The notes beneath the pieces were generated by a model. It was not told where the DNA came from and searched no databases. It worked only from the letters and a program-made list of their open reading frames with translations. 53,804 nt of DNA, taken from the NCBI GenBank assembly GCA_045651765.1, contig JAZRSY010000006.1, positions 1 through 53,804 on the forward strand, in the 5' to 3' direction. The translations under genes and the position numbers were made by a program. This document shows positions 33,536-45,000 of the stretch, one piece after another (positions within the stretch are counted from its first letter, which is position 1; the number at the start of each line of letters is the position of its first letter). Origin of the DNA: SIG565 sp045651765. Lineage in GTDB: Bacteria; Bacillota; Clostridia; Oscillospirales; Acutalibacteraceae.

Positions 33536-34512
33536 AACCATTTATTAATAACCAAAACCAAAACAGGAAAAGTTATTTCAAAAATTAAAATTATCAGGTT
33601 TAATGGGTTGCTGTGCAAAATATTTTGCACAGCATTAATATTTGTAATTAAAACCATAGAAATAAAAATTAATATTATTATGATTTTTTTATTTTTAAAA
33701 AGGTTTATTATTACATTTATTATTACTGCCGATTTTATAAGGGTTGAAAAAAAGTACAAATAATAGGTAAAGCCGTCCATACGACTGTAATTACCTGCGA
33801 AAGAAACCATTCCCGTAAGGGTGGCATAGGGGTAATTAATATTACCTAAGACATTAGTGCCTAACACTGCAAGAATATTAAATACATAAATTAAAATCAT
33901 AACAAAGCCAATTAATCCACCGCCAAAATATATAACCTTTGTTTTTTGTTTTGGTAAATTTTTAAAAAACTGTGTTAAAACAATTAACTGCCCAAAACTG
34001 TGAATATAAAATGTTAAAGATTGATTTAAAACCCCCGAAAAATTAAAATTTTTAAGGTTTAAATTAGACAAACTAATTTTATTGACCGATAGTATCAGCA
34101 TTATTATAAAAACAGCAAAAATTATAAAAAACGAAAAAAACGAAAATAAATATATGGCTTTTTTATGGTTTACACCCAAATAAACCGATATAAAAATATA
34201 AATTACCGATATTAAAAATCTGGGTGTTTGAGGAAGACGCGCAGTGTCTACAAAATTAACGTAATCCCTTAGTGTTATGCCCAAAATAATAAAGCAAAAC
34301 ACTGCGAATAATATTTTTAAAACAAATATATTAGGCATATTTTTAATATTAGCAATTATAAAACAAAAGGCAATGTTAAATAATAACGCCAACAGGCACC
34401 CATAAAAAGAAAACTGAGAGGCTGCACCTTTTGGAAACACAATAACGGTATTGCCTAACAAAAACACTGCAGTTAAAAATATTTTATGTTTTAAATATGC
34501 ACTATTTTCCAT
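33502..34512 (-). CDS. GerAB-type spore germination permease
   Basis: The 336-residue protein has about ten membrane helices and belongs to the APC-fold endospore germination permeases (GerAB/GerKB), which bind the germinant in the inner spore membrane. FLLGNTVIVFPKGAA near the start and ARLPQTPRFLISVIYIFISVYLG are typical. It is slightly shorter than usual (about 360). I choose the ATG at 34512 with GAGGA five bases upstream. The start lies inside the end of the gerAC-type gene, indicating coupling. Confidence 0.85.
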   Translation of the reverse strand: MENSAYLKHKIFLTAVFLLGNTVIVFPKGAASQFSFYGCLLALLFNIAFCFIIANIKNMPNIFVLKILFAVFCFIILGITLRDYVNFVDTARLPQTPRFLISVIYIFISVYLGVNHKKAIYLFSFFSFFIIFAVFIIMLILSVNKISLSNLNLKNFNFSGVLNQSLTFYIHSFGQLIVLTQFFKNLPKQKTKVIYFGGGLIGFVMILIYVFNILAVLGTNVLGNINYPYATLTGMVSFAGNYSRMDGFTYYLYFFSTLIKSAVIINVIINLFKNKKIIIILIFISMVLITNINAVQNILHSNPLNLIILIFEITFPVLVLVINKWFYVSSPKIIES

Positions 34513-35110
34513 TGTTTTCCTCATTATTAATAATTTCTATGGTGTTACCCGTCAAAACAACTTTAGGTAATACCAATAATTTATTGTTATTATTTGAATT
34601 AATGATTTGCAAGGCAGAATTTTTAGCATTTAAAAGTTTTATTTGTTCGGTTAATTTATAACCTAATAAATCGTTATCTTCATTTTCAACCAACAAAATT
34701 TGTTCTGCATTATCGGCAATTACCAAATCTATAGAAAGGCTTATTTCGTTGCTTTCTACACAATAATTTAAAATATCATCTATTGTTTCATTTGTAATGT
34801 TTTGCCCTAAAATTATTATTGGTGTGTGATAAAAAGATATTTTTTTGTTAGTTTTTTTTAATGCATTTAAAATGGCGTTATCAATGCTGTTCCCTTTGCC
34901 GTTTATAAGATTAGGAGAATATTTATCTTCACTTAAATTTTCAAAAATTTTAACAATCTCTATGGTTATATTATACTCATTATCAAGATAATCTACCCCA
35001 ATAGCCGAAGCCACTACTCTGTTTTCGGGCTCGGTATAATCAGAATTTTTGCAACCCGACAACATTAAAACACAACAAATTATAATTAACAATATAAATT
35101 TTTTAATCAT
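34502..35110 (-). CDS. GerAC-type germination lipoprotein, N-terminal domain only
   Basis: The 202-residue protein has a lipoprotein signal (IICCVLMLSGCKN, lipobox LSGC) and the first GerAC domain (ENRVVASAIGVDYLDNEYNITIEI, ISFYHTPIIILGQNI). GerAC proteins are usually 370-400 residues with three domains; here the frame ends right after the first, at KVVLTGNTIEIINNEENNGK, and runs into gerAB with an overlap. No continuation is seen in other frames. It could still anchor the receptor, or be a degenerate subunit. Confidence 0.85.
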   Translation of the reverse strand: MIKKFILLIIICCVLMLSGCKNSDYTEPENRVVASAIGVDYLDNEYNITIEIVKIFENLSEDKYSPNLINGKGNSIDNAILNALKKTNKKISFYHTPIIILGQNITNETIDDILNYCVESNEISLSIDLVIADNAEQILLVENEDNDLLGYKLTEQIKLLNAKNSALQIINSNNNNKLLVLPKVVLTGNTIEIINNEENNGK

Positions 35111-36599
35111 AAAAATTTCTCTTTTGCCTTATTATATTTTTGGTAAAAACATACGGTCTTTTTATCATTAACCACCATGGCGCCCTTACAATAGTATCTT
35201 TTAAAGAATTTTTAGTAAACTTAGTTACTGTGTAAACATAATCGACACCGAATGAATTCAAAGAATACAAATGAATGTGGAGAATTGTGAAACCTACAAA
35301 AAAACCAAAAATGCCTAAAAAAGACGACAAAACAACTAAAAATATTTTTGAATATAATACCGCCAATTTTAACCTTGGCACCATTAAACCTGCAATACCG
35401 CTTAAGGCCACCGCTATTAATAATGGGGCCGAAACGAGTTTTGCATCAACAGCGGCCTGGCCTACCACTAAACCGCCCACAATGCTTAATGCGTGCCCCA
35501 CATTTTGCTGCATACGGATTCCTGTTTCTTTTAAAATTTCAAAAATCAGTATTAAAATTAAGCACTCGGCAAATGATGGAAATGGTATTCCCCCGCGCGA
35601 AGCCGAAACCGATATTAAAAATGATGCCGGCAATAAATTAGGGTGAAACAATGTTACCGCCATATATAAAGCCGGCACCATTACCGCGATATTGTAGCAT
35701 AAATACCTTAATGCTCTGCCAAAAAAAGCATAAATATAATTTAAATAATAATCATCATCCGACTGAAAGTTTTCGGCAAAAACATATGGCACCGTTAAAA
35801 CAACAGGTGTGCCATCCACCATAATTGCCACCTTTCCCTCTAACAGTCTTGCTGCAACAATATCGGGCCGTTCGGTACTGCCCGCCGTTTTAAAAAGTGA
35901 GAATTTATTTTTATTTATTAATTCGTTAATATAATTACTGTCTAAAACTCCATCAATATCAATTTTTTTAATTTCCTGTTTAATAAATTTCACTAATTTT
36001 AAATCTGCCACCGATTCTAAATAGCACACAAAAACATTAGTAACGGTTTTTCGACCTATTATTAGCCTTTCAAAGCATAAATCAGGTGTGGATAATTTTC
36101 GGCGCAACATTGCAGCGTTTAACACCAGTGCTTCGTCAAAACCTTCACGCGGACCTTGTTGAACACGCTCGTCATTAGGTTCCGAAATTCCCCTTGTGCG
36201 CCAACCCTTTGTGTTTACTATTAAAGCGGTGCTTGAGTTACTAAATAAAAGCACGGTATCGCCCAGGTTAATTCCCTGTATCATTTTTAAAACATCGTTA
36301 GTTTCGGTTACTTCATCATTAAACAGAATTTGTTTTTTTACTACCGCAGCAATATTTTTACTAATAGGCTCTACCTTTGTTGTTAATAATGGTCTTATAA
36401 TTGATATATTAAATTTTTCAGCATTAACCATACTGTCAATAAACAAGGCGGCACAATCAAAATTTAAGCCGTTTTTAACATGTATTTCTCTTGTGCGAAA
36501 AACGGCGTCTTTAGAAAATATTTTTTTAAAATATTCTAAATTTTTATTATAATTATCGGTTATTTTTTGATTTTCAAAATTTTTAATATCTTTATTCAA
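35103..36599 (-). CDS. GerAA-type germination receptor subunit A
   Basis: The 498-residue protein has a soluble N-terminal region, the GLNFDCAALFIDSMVN start typical of the family, RTRGISEPNDERVQQGPREGF and GRKTVTNVFVCYLES, then SRGGIPFPSFAE and about five membrane helices. GerAA subunits oligomerise in the spore inner membrane and conduct ions after germinant binding. The start is TTG with GGTGA upstream; no better ATG exists. Order gerAA-gerAC-gerAB, all overlapping, so one operon. A GTATA -35-like element of the SigG type is seen upstream but the -10 is poor. Confidence 0.92.
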   Translation of the reverse strand: MNKDIKNFENQKITDNYNKNLEYFKKIFSKDAVFRTREIHVKNGLNFDCAALFIDSMVNAEKFNISIIRPLLTTKVEPISKNIAAVVKKQILFNDEVTETNDVLKMIQGINLGDTVLLFSNSSTALIVNTKGWRTRGISEPNDERVQQGPREGFDEALVLNAAMLRRKLSTPDLCFERLIIGRKTVTNVFVCYLESVADLKLVKFIKQEIKKIDIDGVLDSNYINELINKNKFSLFKTAGSTERPDIVAARLLEGKVAIMVDGTPVVLTVPYVFAENFQSDDDYYLNYIYAFFGRALRYLCYNIAVMVPALYMAVTLFHPNLLPASFLISVSASRGGIPFPSFAECLILILIFEILKETGIRMQQNVGHALSIVGGLVVGQAAVDAKLVSAPLLIAVALSGIAGLMVPRLKLAVLYSKIFLVVLSSFLGIFGFFVGFTILHIHLYSLNSFGVDYVYTVTKFTKNSLKDTIVRAPWWLMIKRPYVFTKNIIRQKRNFYD

Positions 36600-36644
36600 T
36601 TAATTCACCGAAAATATTTTTTCATTTTTTTTAAAATTTATACA

Positions 36645-36674
36645 AAAAAGCACCAAGTAAACTTGGTGCTTTTT
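36645..36674. terminator. Terminator after spo0A
   Basis: AAAAAGCACCAAGT, two bases, ACTTGGTGCTTTTT forms a 14-bp stem three bases past the spo0A stop. It separates spo0A from the germination operon. Confidence 0.92.
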
Positions 36675-36677
36675 AGT

Positions 36678-37445
36678 TTATGCTATTTTAAGGCGCAACC
36701 TTAATTTATCCGAAATCATGGCAATAAATTCACTGTTGGTCGGCTTGCCACGGTCATTTTGTATTGTAAAGCCGAAATAAGAATTTAGTACATCTATATC
36801 TCCACGGTCCCAAGCCACCTCTATGGCGTGGCGTATTGCTCTTTCAACTCTGGAAGAGGTGGTATTATGCTTTTTAGCAACCGTTGGATATAAAATTTTG
36901 GTAACCGAATTAATAGCTTCAATATCGGTTATGGAAAGAATTATGGCCTCGCGCAAATAATGGTAACCTTTAATATGAGCAGGAACGCCAATTTGATGCA
37001 TAATTTCGGTTACCATTAATTCAAGTTCATATTTTGAAACCGAATCATTATTATTTGAATTATAAGTATTATTTGCAGCATAGTTGGAAATTCTGTCGGC
37101 AAAGGCGTTAATATCGAATGGTTTTATAAAATAAAAATCGGCGCCGGCTTCAAGTGTTTCTTTTTCTAATTTTGGGTTGTCAAAACTTGACATTGCTGCA
37201 ACAAAAGGTTTATTGTGTGCATTAATATTTTTAATATTATCGAGCACCCCTATTATATCTAAATTGGGCATAAAAACATCGGCAACCACAATATCGGGTT
37301 TAAGTTTAGAAATATTATCTAACACCTTAAAACCATCTTTTTCGCAAAGGGTTACATCCATATTCCTTTCACTTAAAATTTTGCTAAGTGCGTTTCCAAG
37401 TTCTGTAGATTTATCGGCTACTAAAATTTTTGTCTTTTTTACCAT
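36678..37445 (-). CDS. spo0A: Sporulation master regulator Spo0A
   Basis: The 255-residue response regulator has a receiver domain with phospho-acceptor Asp56 (VVADVFMPN) and the switch Lys in FYFIKPFD, and a highly conserved DNA-binding domain (VTEIMHQIGVPAHIKGYHYLREAI, RVERAIRHAIEVAWDRGD, GKPTNSEFIAMISD). At the acid pocket, where Spo0A has two adjacent acidic residues, this protein reads VADKSTE, with Lys at the second place. Spo0A controls entry into sporulation. Usually it follows spoIVB directly; here spoIVB is 11.5 kb away. AAAGGAG precedes the ATG. Confidence 0.97.
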   Translation of the reverse strand: MVKKTKILVADKSTELGNALSKILSERNMDVTLCEKDGFKVLDNISKLKPDIVVADVFMPNLDIIGVLDNIKNINAHNKPFVAAMSSFDNPKLEKETLEAGADFYFIKPFDINAFADRISNYAANNTYNSNNNDSVSKYELELMVTEIMHQIGVPAHIKGYHYLREAIILSITDIEAINSVTKILYPTVAKKHNTTSSRVERAIRHAIEVAWDRGDIDVLNSYFGFTIQNDRGKPTNSEFIAMISDKLRLRLKIA

Positions 37446-37552
37446 AATATCGGCTCCTTTTTCTATCTTTTATCCATATATTACCATATAATATTAGAAA
37501 AAGCAATAGTTTTTTTATTTTTTTGGAAAAGTTTTCTCATTATATTGGAATT

Positions 37553-37563
37553 TTTGTAGAAAA
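37553..37563 (+). promoter_or_regulatory. Possible 0A box upstream of spo0A
   Basis: TTTGTAGAAAA differs from the Spo0A box TTTGTCRAAAA in one base. It lies about 110 bases upstream of spo0A. Chance occurrence in AT-rich DNA is possible. Confidence 0.3.
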
Positions 37564-37576
37564 CAACAAAAAAATA

Positions 37577-37608
37577 AAAAACTACGAACAATTATGTTCG
37601 TAGTTTTT
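37577..37608 (-). terminator. Intrinsic terminator after rhaB
   Basis: AAAAACTACGAAC, loop of six, GTTCGTAGTTTTT. A perfect 13-bp stem just past the rhaB stop, also usable from the other side. Confidence 0.92.
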
Positions 37609-37612
37609 AAAA

Positions 37613-38932
37613 TTAATTCACGTTAATGTTAAGGTAAGCAAATTGTGTTTTAAGGTTGCCTATTGCAGTGGCTTCAACAGGGCCGGTAAATACTTTTTTG
37701 CCGGTATATTTTTGGGTAAGCTCGTTTAAATAAACATCTTTAGAGCCACCGCCAACAATGTTAATGCTATCTACCTTTTCGCCTGTAATATCTTCTATCT
37801 CTTTTACTACTTTAGAATATGATTTAGCCAATGTGTGATAAACACTGCTCAATAAATCGCCAATTTCAATATTACTTTCTTCTAAACAGTCTTTAATAGC
37901 TTCAATCATATTTTCGGGGGCTAATAGGCGTTCATCGTTAGGGTTAAAGGTTTTGGTGTATGTGCTTTTTTGAGCCATATACATCATTTCATCGTATGTA
38001 TATTTTTTGTTTAAATTTTTTCTAATGTTTTGGAATAACCACATTCCCATAATGTTTTTAAGGAAACGGAATGTTTTGTTTACCCCGCCCTCGTTAGTGA
38101 AATTGGCCTGCAAGGCACTGTCGCTTAAAACAGGATATTCGTTAACGGCACCAATCAAACTCCAAGTGCCCGACGATATATACATGCTGTGCCCTTCTAA
38201 CTTGCAGGCAGCAACGGCCGATGCGGTATCGTGCGAGGGGGCAAAAATTACGGTGGTATCAAAACCAACATATTCTTGAATTTCAGGCTTTAAATTTCCA
38301 ATTACGGTTCCGGGTTCGTTTAATTCCCCAAATATTGAAGGTTTAATGCCAAGCTTGTTAATTAAATCAAAATCCCAATTGCGTTCTTTGGCGTTTAAAA
38401 GCGCCGTGGTAGAAGCATTGGTATATTCATTTTTCATAACACCGGTTAGCCTGTAAGATAAATATTCCGGTATCATTAAAAATTTTTCGGCCTTTTCAAG
38501 TTTACCCGATTTTGCATCGCAATAAAGTTGATATATTGTGTTATAGGGTTGCCTTTGAATTCCGTTAATTGCATATAATTCGGAAGGCGGAATAATTTTG
38601 TCTACCTCTTCGGGTGTGTTAGCCGTTCTTGCATCTCTGTAAGCAACTGCCGGTAAAATCTCTTTGTTTTGGGCATCAAAAAGAACATAATCTACACCCC
38701 AAGTGTCAATTGCAACGGTGGCGGGTATTTTTCCGAGTTCGGAACATTTTTTTAAACCTTCTAACACATTATTAGTAAGCGACTCAATATCCCACTCTAG
38801 ATTCCCGTTAACATTATTAAACCCGTTTTCAAAACGATAAATTTCGGTGCATTCCATTTTACCGTTAACTTCTTGCGCCAAAATATGCCTGCCGCTTGAA
38901 GCGCCAATATCTATTGCTAAACAAAAAGACAT
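37613..38932 (-). CDS. rhaB: Rhamnulokinase
   Basis: The 439-residue sugar kinase of the FGGY family has CLAIDIGASSGRHI (phosphate loop), VAIDTWGVDYVLFD with the catalytic-type Asp, FAPSHDTASAVAA, YISSGTWSLIGA and INIVGGGSKDVYLNEL. GASSGR and DTWGVD are typical for rhamnulokinases, which phosphorylate L-rhamnulose. No other rha gene lies nearby. I start at the ATG at 38932 with AAGGGGA upstream; a TTG ten codons earlier lies in the leader. It has its own promoter and an unusual inverted repeat at the -35. Confidence 0.93.
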   Translation of the reverse strand: MSFCLAIDIGASSGRHILAQEVNGKMECTEIYRFENGFNNVNGNLEWDIESLTNNVLEGLKKCSELGKIPATVAIDTWGVDYVLFDAQNKEILPAVAYRDARTANTPEEVDKIIPPSELYAINGIQRQPYNTIYQLYCDAKSGKLEKAEKFLMIPEYLSYRLTGVMKNEYTNASTTALLNAKERNWDFDLINKLGIKPSIFGELNEPGTVIGNLKPEIQEYVGFDTTVIFAPSHDTASAVAACKLEGHSMYISSGTWSLIGAVNEYPVLSDSALQANFTNEGGVNKTFRFLKNIMGMWLFQNIRKNLNKKYTYDEMMYMAQKSTYTKTFNPNDERLLAPENMIEAIKDCLEESNIEIGDLLSSVYHTLAKSYSKVVKEIEDITGEKVDSINIVGGGSKDVYLNELTQKYTGKKVFTGPVEATAIGNLKTQFAYLNINVN

Positions 38933-38964
38933 ATAAATTCCCCTTAAATGTAATATATACAAAT

Positions 38965-38993
38965 ATTATAAATTAAACAAAATATAAAGTCAA
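38965..38993 (-). promoter_or_regulatory. SigA promoter of rhaB
   Basis: On the minus strand TTGACT (38993-38988), 17 bases, TATAAT (38970-38965). The -35 touches an inverted repeat that could hold a regulator. Confidence 0.85.
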
Positions 38994-39030
38994 TAGGTGC
39001 CCCCTGTTGTTAATAAAAGAAGCACCTATT
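38992..39030. repeat. Inverted repeat AATAGGTGC/GCACCTATT upstream of rhaB
   Basis: Perfect 9-bp arms at 38992-39000 and 39022-39030, centres 30 bp apart, that is three helical turns. One arm overlaps the rhaB -35 by two bases. In plus direction TTTTTT follows, but no plus-strand gene ends here. An operator for a sugar-responsive regulator is possible. Confidence 0.5.
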
Positions 39031-39054
39031 TTTTAATTAGATTAAGACTTTATA

Positions 39055-39093
39055 AAAACAGACGATAGCGGTTTAAACACTATCGCCTGTTTT
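39055..39093 (-). terminator. Terminator of the giant surface-protein gene
   Basis: AAAACAG, one mismatch, CGATAG pairs with CTATCG, CTGTTTT; on the minus strand the stem ends in TTTTTAT. It lies directly past the stop at 39098. Confidence 0.85.
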
Positions 39094-39097
39094 AGTT

Positions 39098-42000
39098 TTA
39101 ATTATTGGTTATGTTTCTTTTTTTGTTGCAAATGGTAAATACAATTATTGCACCACCGCTAACAAAGAGAAGTACAACCCACAAGCCAAAATTACTGTTG
39201 TCGCCCGTTTGAGGAGCAATGTCTTCAGGTTCCGGCTCGGGTGTGGGTTCGGTATAGGTGTTAACAAAGGTTATATCTTCGGCCGATGAATCTCCGACTA
39301 TATAAGAATATTCAACCTTAAATGTTCCGTCAAGATTATCGGTTACGTTAACATTTACCGTATAAACAGTTTGGTCATAGGTAATATTTTGTTGGTTATC
39401 GTTAAGTTCGCGAACGGTATATACATAGTTGCCTGCAGACTCAACAGGAATAGCAGTAAACGAGAATTTACCATTGGCATCATTCTTAACGGTTTCGAGT
39501 TTCACATTATTAACATCAAACAATTCAAACGAGAACTCTTGTGCCTTAATATCGCGACCATTAAGATTTTTGGTGCCTTCTATTACAATTTCGGTTGCAG
39601 ATGCTTTATAGTGGTTGTAGAACTTAACCTTAGTGGACATATTATTATCAATTAACTCATCATTAACATAAATATCTGCCACTAAATCACCATTATTATT
39701 ATCGGACACGGTAATTTTAATTTTGTATACGGTGTTATCCGAAGTAACTCCCCTATTATTTTCCGGCTCATCTTCGGTAATTACATAATAGTAATCTCCG
39801 ATGGTATTAAACACCAAAGGCATAAAGGTTATTTTGCCGGTGCCGTCATTATTAAGGGTCAGAACAATATTGTCTTCGACAATGGTGTTATCACCGAAAG
39901 AATAGGTGCTGTCAGCACTGTAAAGGTCGAACTTAAATTCGCCATCAACAAGATTACGGCCTTCAAGAATCTTGGTAGCTTCAAGGGTTACATATGCAGG
40001 GTCAGCCTTGTAAGCGTTGTTGAATGTAATCTCGCTGCCATCGGTAATCTCGTTATAGTGAACAACCTCGGTAAACACGCCGTCAACTTGTTCTTTAGTA
40101 ACAATACCTTTATAAAGTTTTTCGGTCGCTATCGAAAGTTCACCATTTGCATCTTTATCAACATTAATAAAAATGTGATAAATAGCGGTGTCGTAGGTTA
40201 CGCCCTTTTCATTTCCTGAAACTTCAGAAATTCTAAAATGGTATTCACCTTCATCGAGCAGTGAAACTGCAGGGAATTTAAATGCTCCGCTTGCTTCATT
40301 TTTAACAATATCGCCTATTTGAACACCTGTTGTGGCATTCATAAGTTTGAATTCAAATTCGCCTTCTTCAAGTGGGCGACCCTCAAGTACCTTTAATCCG
40401 CCAAACTCAGTATAAATATTGTAAGGCAAGGGTGTGGGAACAAAATTGTTCCTGAAAACAATGGCTGTAGAAGAAATATTGTTCTTCTTCATATTAACCT
40501 CGGCTAAAAGTTTACCCTGTGAATTATCGGTAACCGTTATGGTAATATCGTAAACCGATTTATCAAAATCGTAGCGGGCATCGTTAAAGGTTTGTTCTGC
40601 AAGAGTATAGGTATAAACACCCGTTTTATTAAAGGTTATATTACCAAACTCAAATTTACCACTTGCATCATTTTTCACAGTAGCTGTGCTGGGCATTGGG
40701 CAATTAGCGTTGTTTGGGGTTAAAACAAATGTGAATTCGTTTTCAACAAGTGTTTTACCGGTGAGCAACTTATTACCTGTTAATTTTACGGTTGCAGGTT
40801 CGGCCACATAAGTGTTAGAGAAGGTCATAATTTCATTAGCTTGTAATGTGGTGCCTGCATCGTTTTCATTTTCTTTGCGCACCCTTGTTACAACGGCGTA
40901 AAGTTTAGCATCTCCGCCGTCTAAAACATCAACACTTACTTCATAAAATCCTTGGTCATAGGTAAAACCACCTATTTTATTAGACTGTGATTCATAAATT
41001 TTATATTTATAAACGCCTGCGACAGTGAATTTAATATCATCAAATACAATTGCTCCGTCAGCCGCATTTTTCACGGTAGTAACATTTGGCAAAGGTGCAT
41101 TTGGTGTATCAGAATGAGGTTCAATTATAAACTCAAACTCGTTTGCATTTAAAACACGCTCGCCCAATACTGACTTATTAGCGGTTAAGGTTACATAGGC
41201 TTCTTGAGAAGGTGTGAACACATTGGTGAAAACAGGTTTATTGTTTTCAAACGCACCATCAGTAACAGGTGTAATAACCGGTGTTGCTTCGGTTGTTCCG
41301 TCACCGTTATCTTTATGCGTTACCTCCACCTTATAAATAGCATTAGAATAAGTAATATTTGGGTTAGTGCCTTTAATTTCGGCAAGATAATAGGTATATA
41401 CTGTGCCTTCAGTTGTGGCAAGGTTTGGAGCATAGGTTAAGTTGAATTTAGCATTACCCGAAGCATCGGTAACGGTTGACCTTAACAAAATATCGGCTTC
41501 TTGATTTTCGGCAGGATTATCGTTATAAAGAGCAAATTGGAATCCGTTCAAACGATTGTCGTTTTGTAATTTTTTAATTACATTTATTTCAAGCGAAGCC
41601 GAATCAGTAGGACGATACACATTATTAAAGTTTGCTAAAACAGTATAATTATTGTCTGTTTTTGTAACTGTGGTATTAGCCTCGTTATTAACCGCCGTTA
41701 TTTCAAGGTCTCCGTCCATATCCGAGTCGGCCACCAAAACTACAAAGCTGCGATTAACGGTATCGTAGGTTATACCCTTGTTATTTTCGGTTATTTCACT
41801 AATAGTATAACGGTAGTTTCCTGCTGCATTATAATTTTCGTTTGAAAGGTCAAGTGCATATTTTTTATCAGAATCGGTGTTATCGATTTCAAACTCTTTA
41901 ACCGTACCATTTGGGCCGCTAACCTTGAATTTATAACTTTCACCGTTTAACCAATTTGTGCGGTTGCCGGAAATTTGCTTGGCAACATCAACTGTAATGG

Positions 42001-45000
42001 TATTACCCTTGGTAGCAACAGGGTTATAAATGTTAACTATAAGCGCTTGGTCATTAGCGGTAGCATCTATAACACCGGTTAGGCTGCTTTTTTCGGCGTT
42101 AAAACTAAAACCAACGGGAATATTCGTTTCAACTACCGAATATTTAGTTTCTTCAGGCAAACCTCTTACAGTAAAGGTTTCGCCCTCTTTAAGTGAAACT
42201 GTAAATACTCCGCTATTATGTATGGTTATTTCACCGGCTGTGTTAGTTGCTTCAAAGGTGCCAAAAACAGGATTGTTTAGGCTATCTTTTAAAGTAACTT
42301 CTGCAGTAAATACTACATTATCACCTATATCAACCGAATTGCCGTTTTGGTCAACAACCTGCTTCGTAATTACAAGGTTGCCTTCGCCAATAGCGGTATT
42401 TACAAAGTCAACATCGTCAATAAAATTAGCTGCAATAGTGCCTGATGCTATAGAGCCCATAGAACTACCGTTAACATGAACCGATTTTACTTTATAGTCG
42501 GAATTATCTGAAACCTCTTCTATAGTATAGGTCGCACCTGTTGGAAGGCCTGTGAGCCATAAGGTTTGGTTTGCAGAAAGGTCGGCAGTATGGGTGCCCG
42601 AAGCTGTAAGTTGTACCGGTACAGCATCACCTGTCGGTACAACATCAAGGTTGGTGATATAACTGTTAATTGCACCTGTGTAAGCAGTACCGTTTGCGTT
42701 ATGAACGGTTATAAGGAACTTAAAATCTGTGGACGTTCCTGTTTCGTAAATATCAATGGTTTTTGATAATTTAATGCCTTGTGCAGGGGTAATTTCCAAT
42801 AAACCATTATTACCAAGGTTCATATCTACATAGAAAAGATTATTTTGCTCGGTAAGATAAGGGTGGAACACCATACGAGCCGATTTTGTAAGTGGAGATT
42901 TCTCGTTTTCGTTATCAACATTAACATCTCTTTTTAGCTCGTTATACATTGAAAGTTCCCTTGCGGGTGTGCCGGCAGGAATCACATATGCTCCTTTTTC
43001 GCCTGTAAGGGTTTCAAAATCAGAGTCCCATTGTGCAGCCCTTATAGAAGCTGCAGAAATTTTTTCATATAAAAATATTGGTTTATCATTTGTTTCGGTA
43101 AATATATAGCGGCGACGATAATATTCACCATTAACATCAAGTTGTTCATTTTCATCTACCAAAACATAACTTTCGCCAACCTTTTTATGCACGGCGGAAT
43201 CGAAGGTGTAATAAAAACGCTCGTTTTCTTTTGAAGGAGTAAATTTTGATATTGTTGTAATGTGGTCGTCATGCTGTGCTGCAGAAATATCAAAGTAGTT
43301 TGTCCAAAACTGTCTTGTTACACCATCTTCAGCAATATGCTTGCTATCAGTTATGCGGTTTATATTAAGCTCGTTAAGGTCAGAACGAAGACCGCTTTCG
43401 AATATTAGCCTAATAGGAGAAATATTTTCTGCGTTTTCTACCGAAATCTTAACATTTGTTGCTTGGTCAACATTGGTACCGGTAAGGCTTACGCTATAGG
43501 TTATAAGCGGAACAAGCGCCGCCGGTATTTTCCAGTATATTGTTTGCTCACCCGTAGCAATATTGGTACGAACCTGAACCGACATATACATCATATCGGA
43601 ATTCTTTATGCTACCTGTGGTTTCACCCAGGAAGCAGTAAGATTTAACCTTATAAACAGCATTTGCGGGTGGTGCAGCGGTTGAATTTTCGTTCAAAAAT
43701 GCAGCGTATGTGCCGTCAGCCTTTGCGTACCATGCAATATAGTTAGACCAATCTGTAGGCGAATTATATTTTAATTGGCCTGCAGCATACGCATCTGCAA
43801 CAAGGTTTTCGGCATCTACGTTTCCTATAATACCAAAGCGGGTTTTAATTGCTCTAACAAATTCATATCCCAAATCGGTTGGGTTTTCAACCGTACCTAA
43901 ACCGTTTTCAGAATTATTAGAAAGTTTGGAAGCCATCATATGTCCGTCATAAAGGGTATTGCCAAGCAATATTCCCTTAATATCCTTAACTTCCATATAT
44001 TCGCCAATTTTATCTTCAAACTCAATGTAACCGGAAAAATCGGGGTTGCCGCCTTCTAAGTGGGTGGGATAATAACGGGATTGCAGAATTATCTCATCAA
44101 CAATAGATGTAAAAGCATTGGTAAGTCCGGAGCCAGATGCAGAAAAATATTCATCTACATAAGATTTATTTGTTACATAGGAATTTTTTGTTATAGCAAC
44201 ATTGGAATAACCGGTGTTGCGAGTATTAGTATTTTTAACCCTTACCGAAAGACTTCCGGTAGTTAAGTTATTATAAGAACTCCATAATGCATCGGTGTAG
44301 GTAGATGAATTAGGATTCATAACGCTCTTTGCCACGTTATTATTACCAATATTGAAGCCTAAAGTATAGAAAAGCCCTCTCACTTCGGAATTTTCACCTT
44401 GATAGTGAGCTTTTATACGGTTGATAACATAGGATGCTGTAAGCTGAGTAAGAAAAGCGTTTCCTTCAATAAGGCCGCTTTCATCGCCGTTTCCTACATT
44501 AGAAGTGCCGACATTAGCATAATTTGTGGTACCTGTAGATGGAGCACCGTCAGACATAAGCACTAAAATAGGCATACGGTTATCGCCCGATTGCCAATTG
44601 TTATCGCTGATAACGGTATCCATGCTTTCAAACATTTTTAAAGCTTCCCAAAGCCCCGCTTGAATATAGGTGCCGCCGCCAAAGCTTTTGGTTTTTCGGT
44701 CAAAGTTTTTGGTTCCCCTGACATCACCGTCAATCGAAACCGTTCCCTGCCTATTAAGACTTAAATAATTACCATCAGAACCCGTTGTATATCTGTCTAT
44801 AGGAAGTATTTGGGTGACGCTCTCTGAATACGTAGACGTACCGACATTATCATCTGCAGAATAAAGCACCACACCTATTCTATTATTATTGTTAATATCG
44901 AGCAATCTTTTTATTGCATTATTAGCCGCTTCTATAAGGCTGTTTTCAGAATTTGAATTTTCCATAGAGCCTGAAAGGTCAAGCACTAATACTGTATCGG

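Noticed and set aside
40000..44000. Several plus-strand open frames inside the giant surface-protein gene
   Set aside because: They are in antisense to a continuous 2108-codon gene, and lack ribosome-binding sites and known domains.
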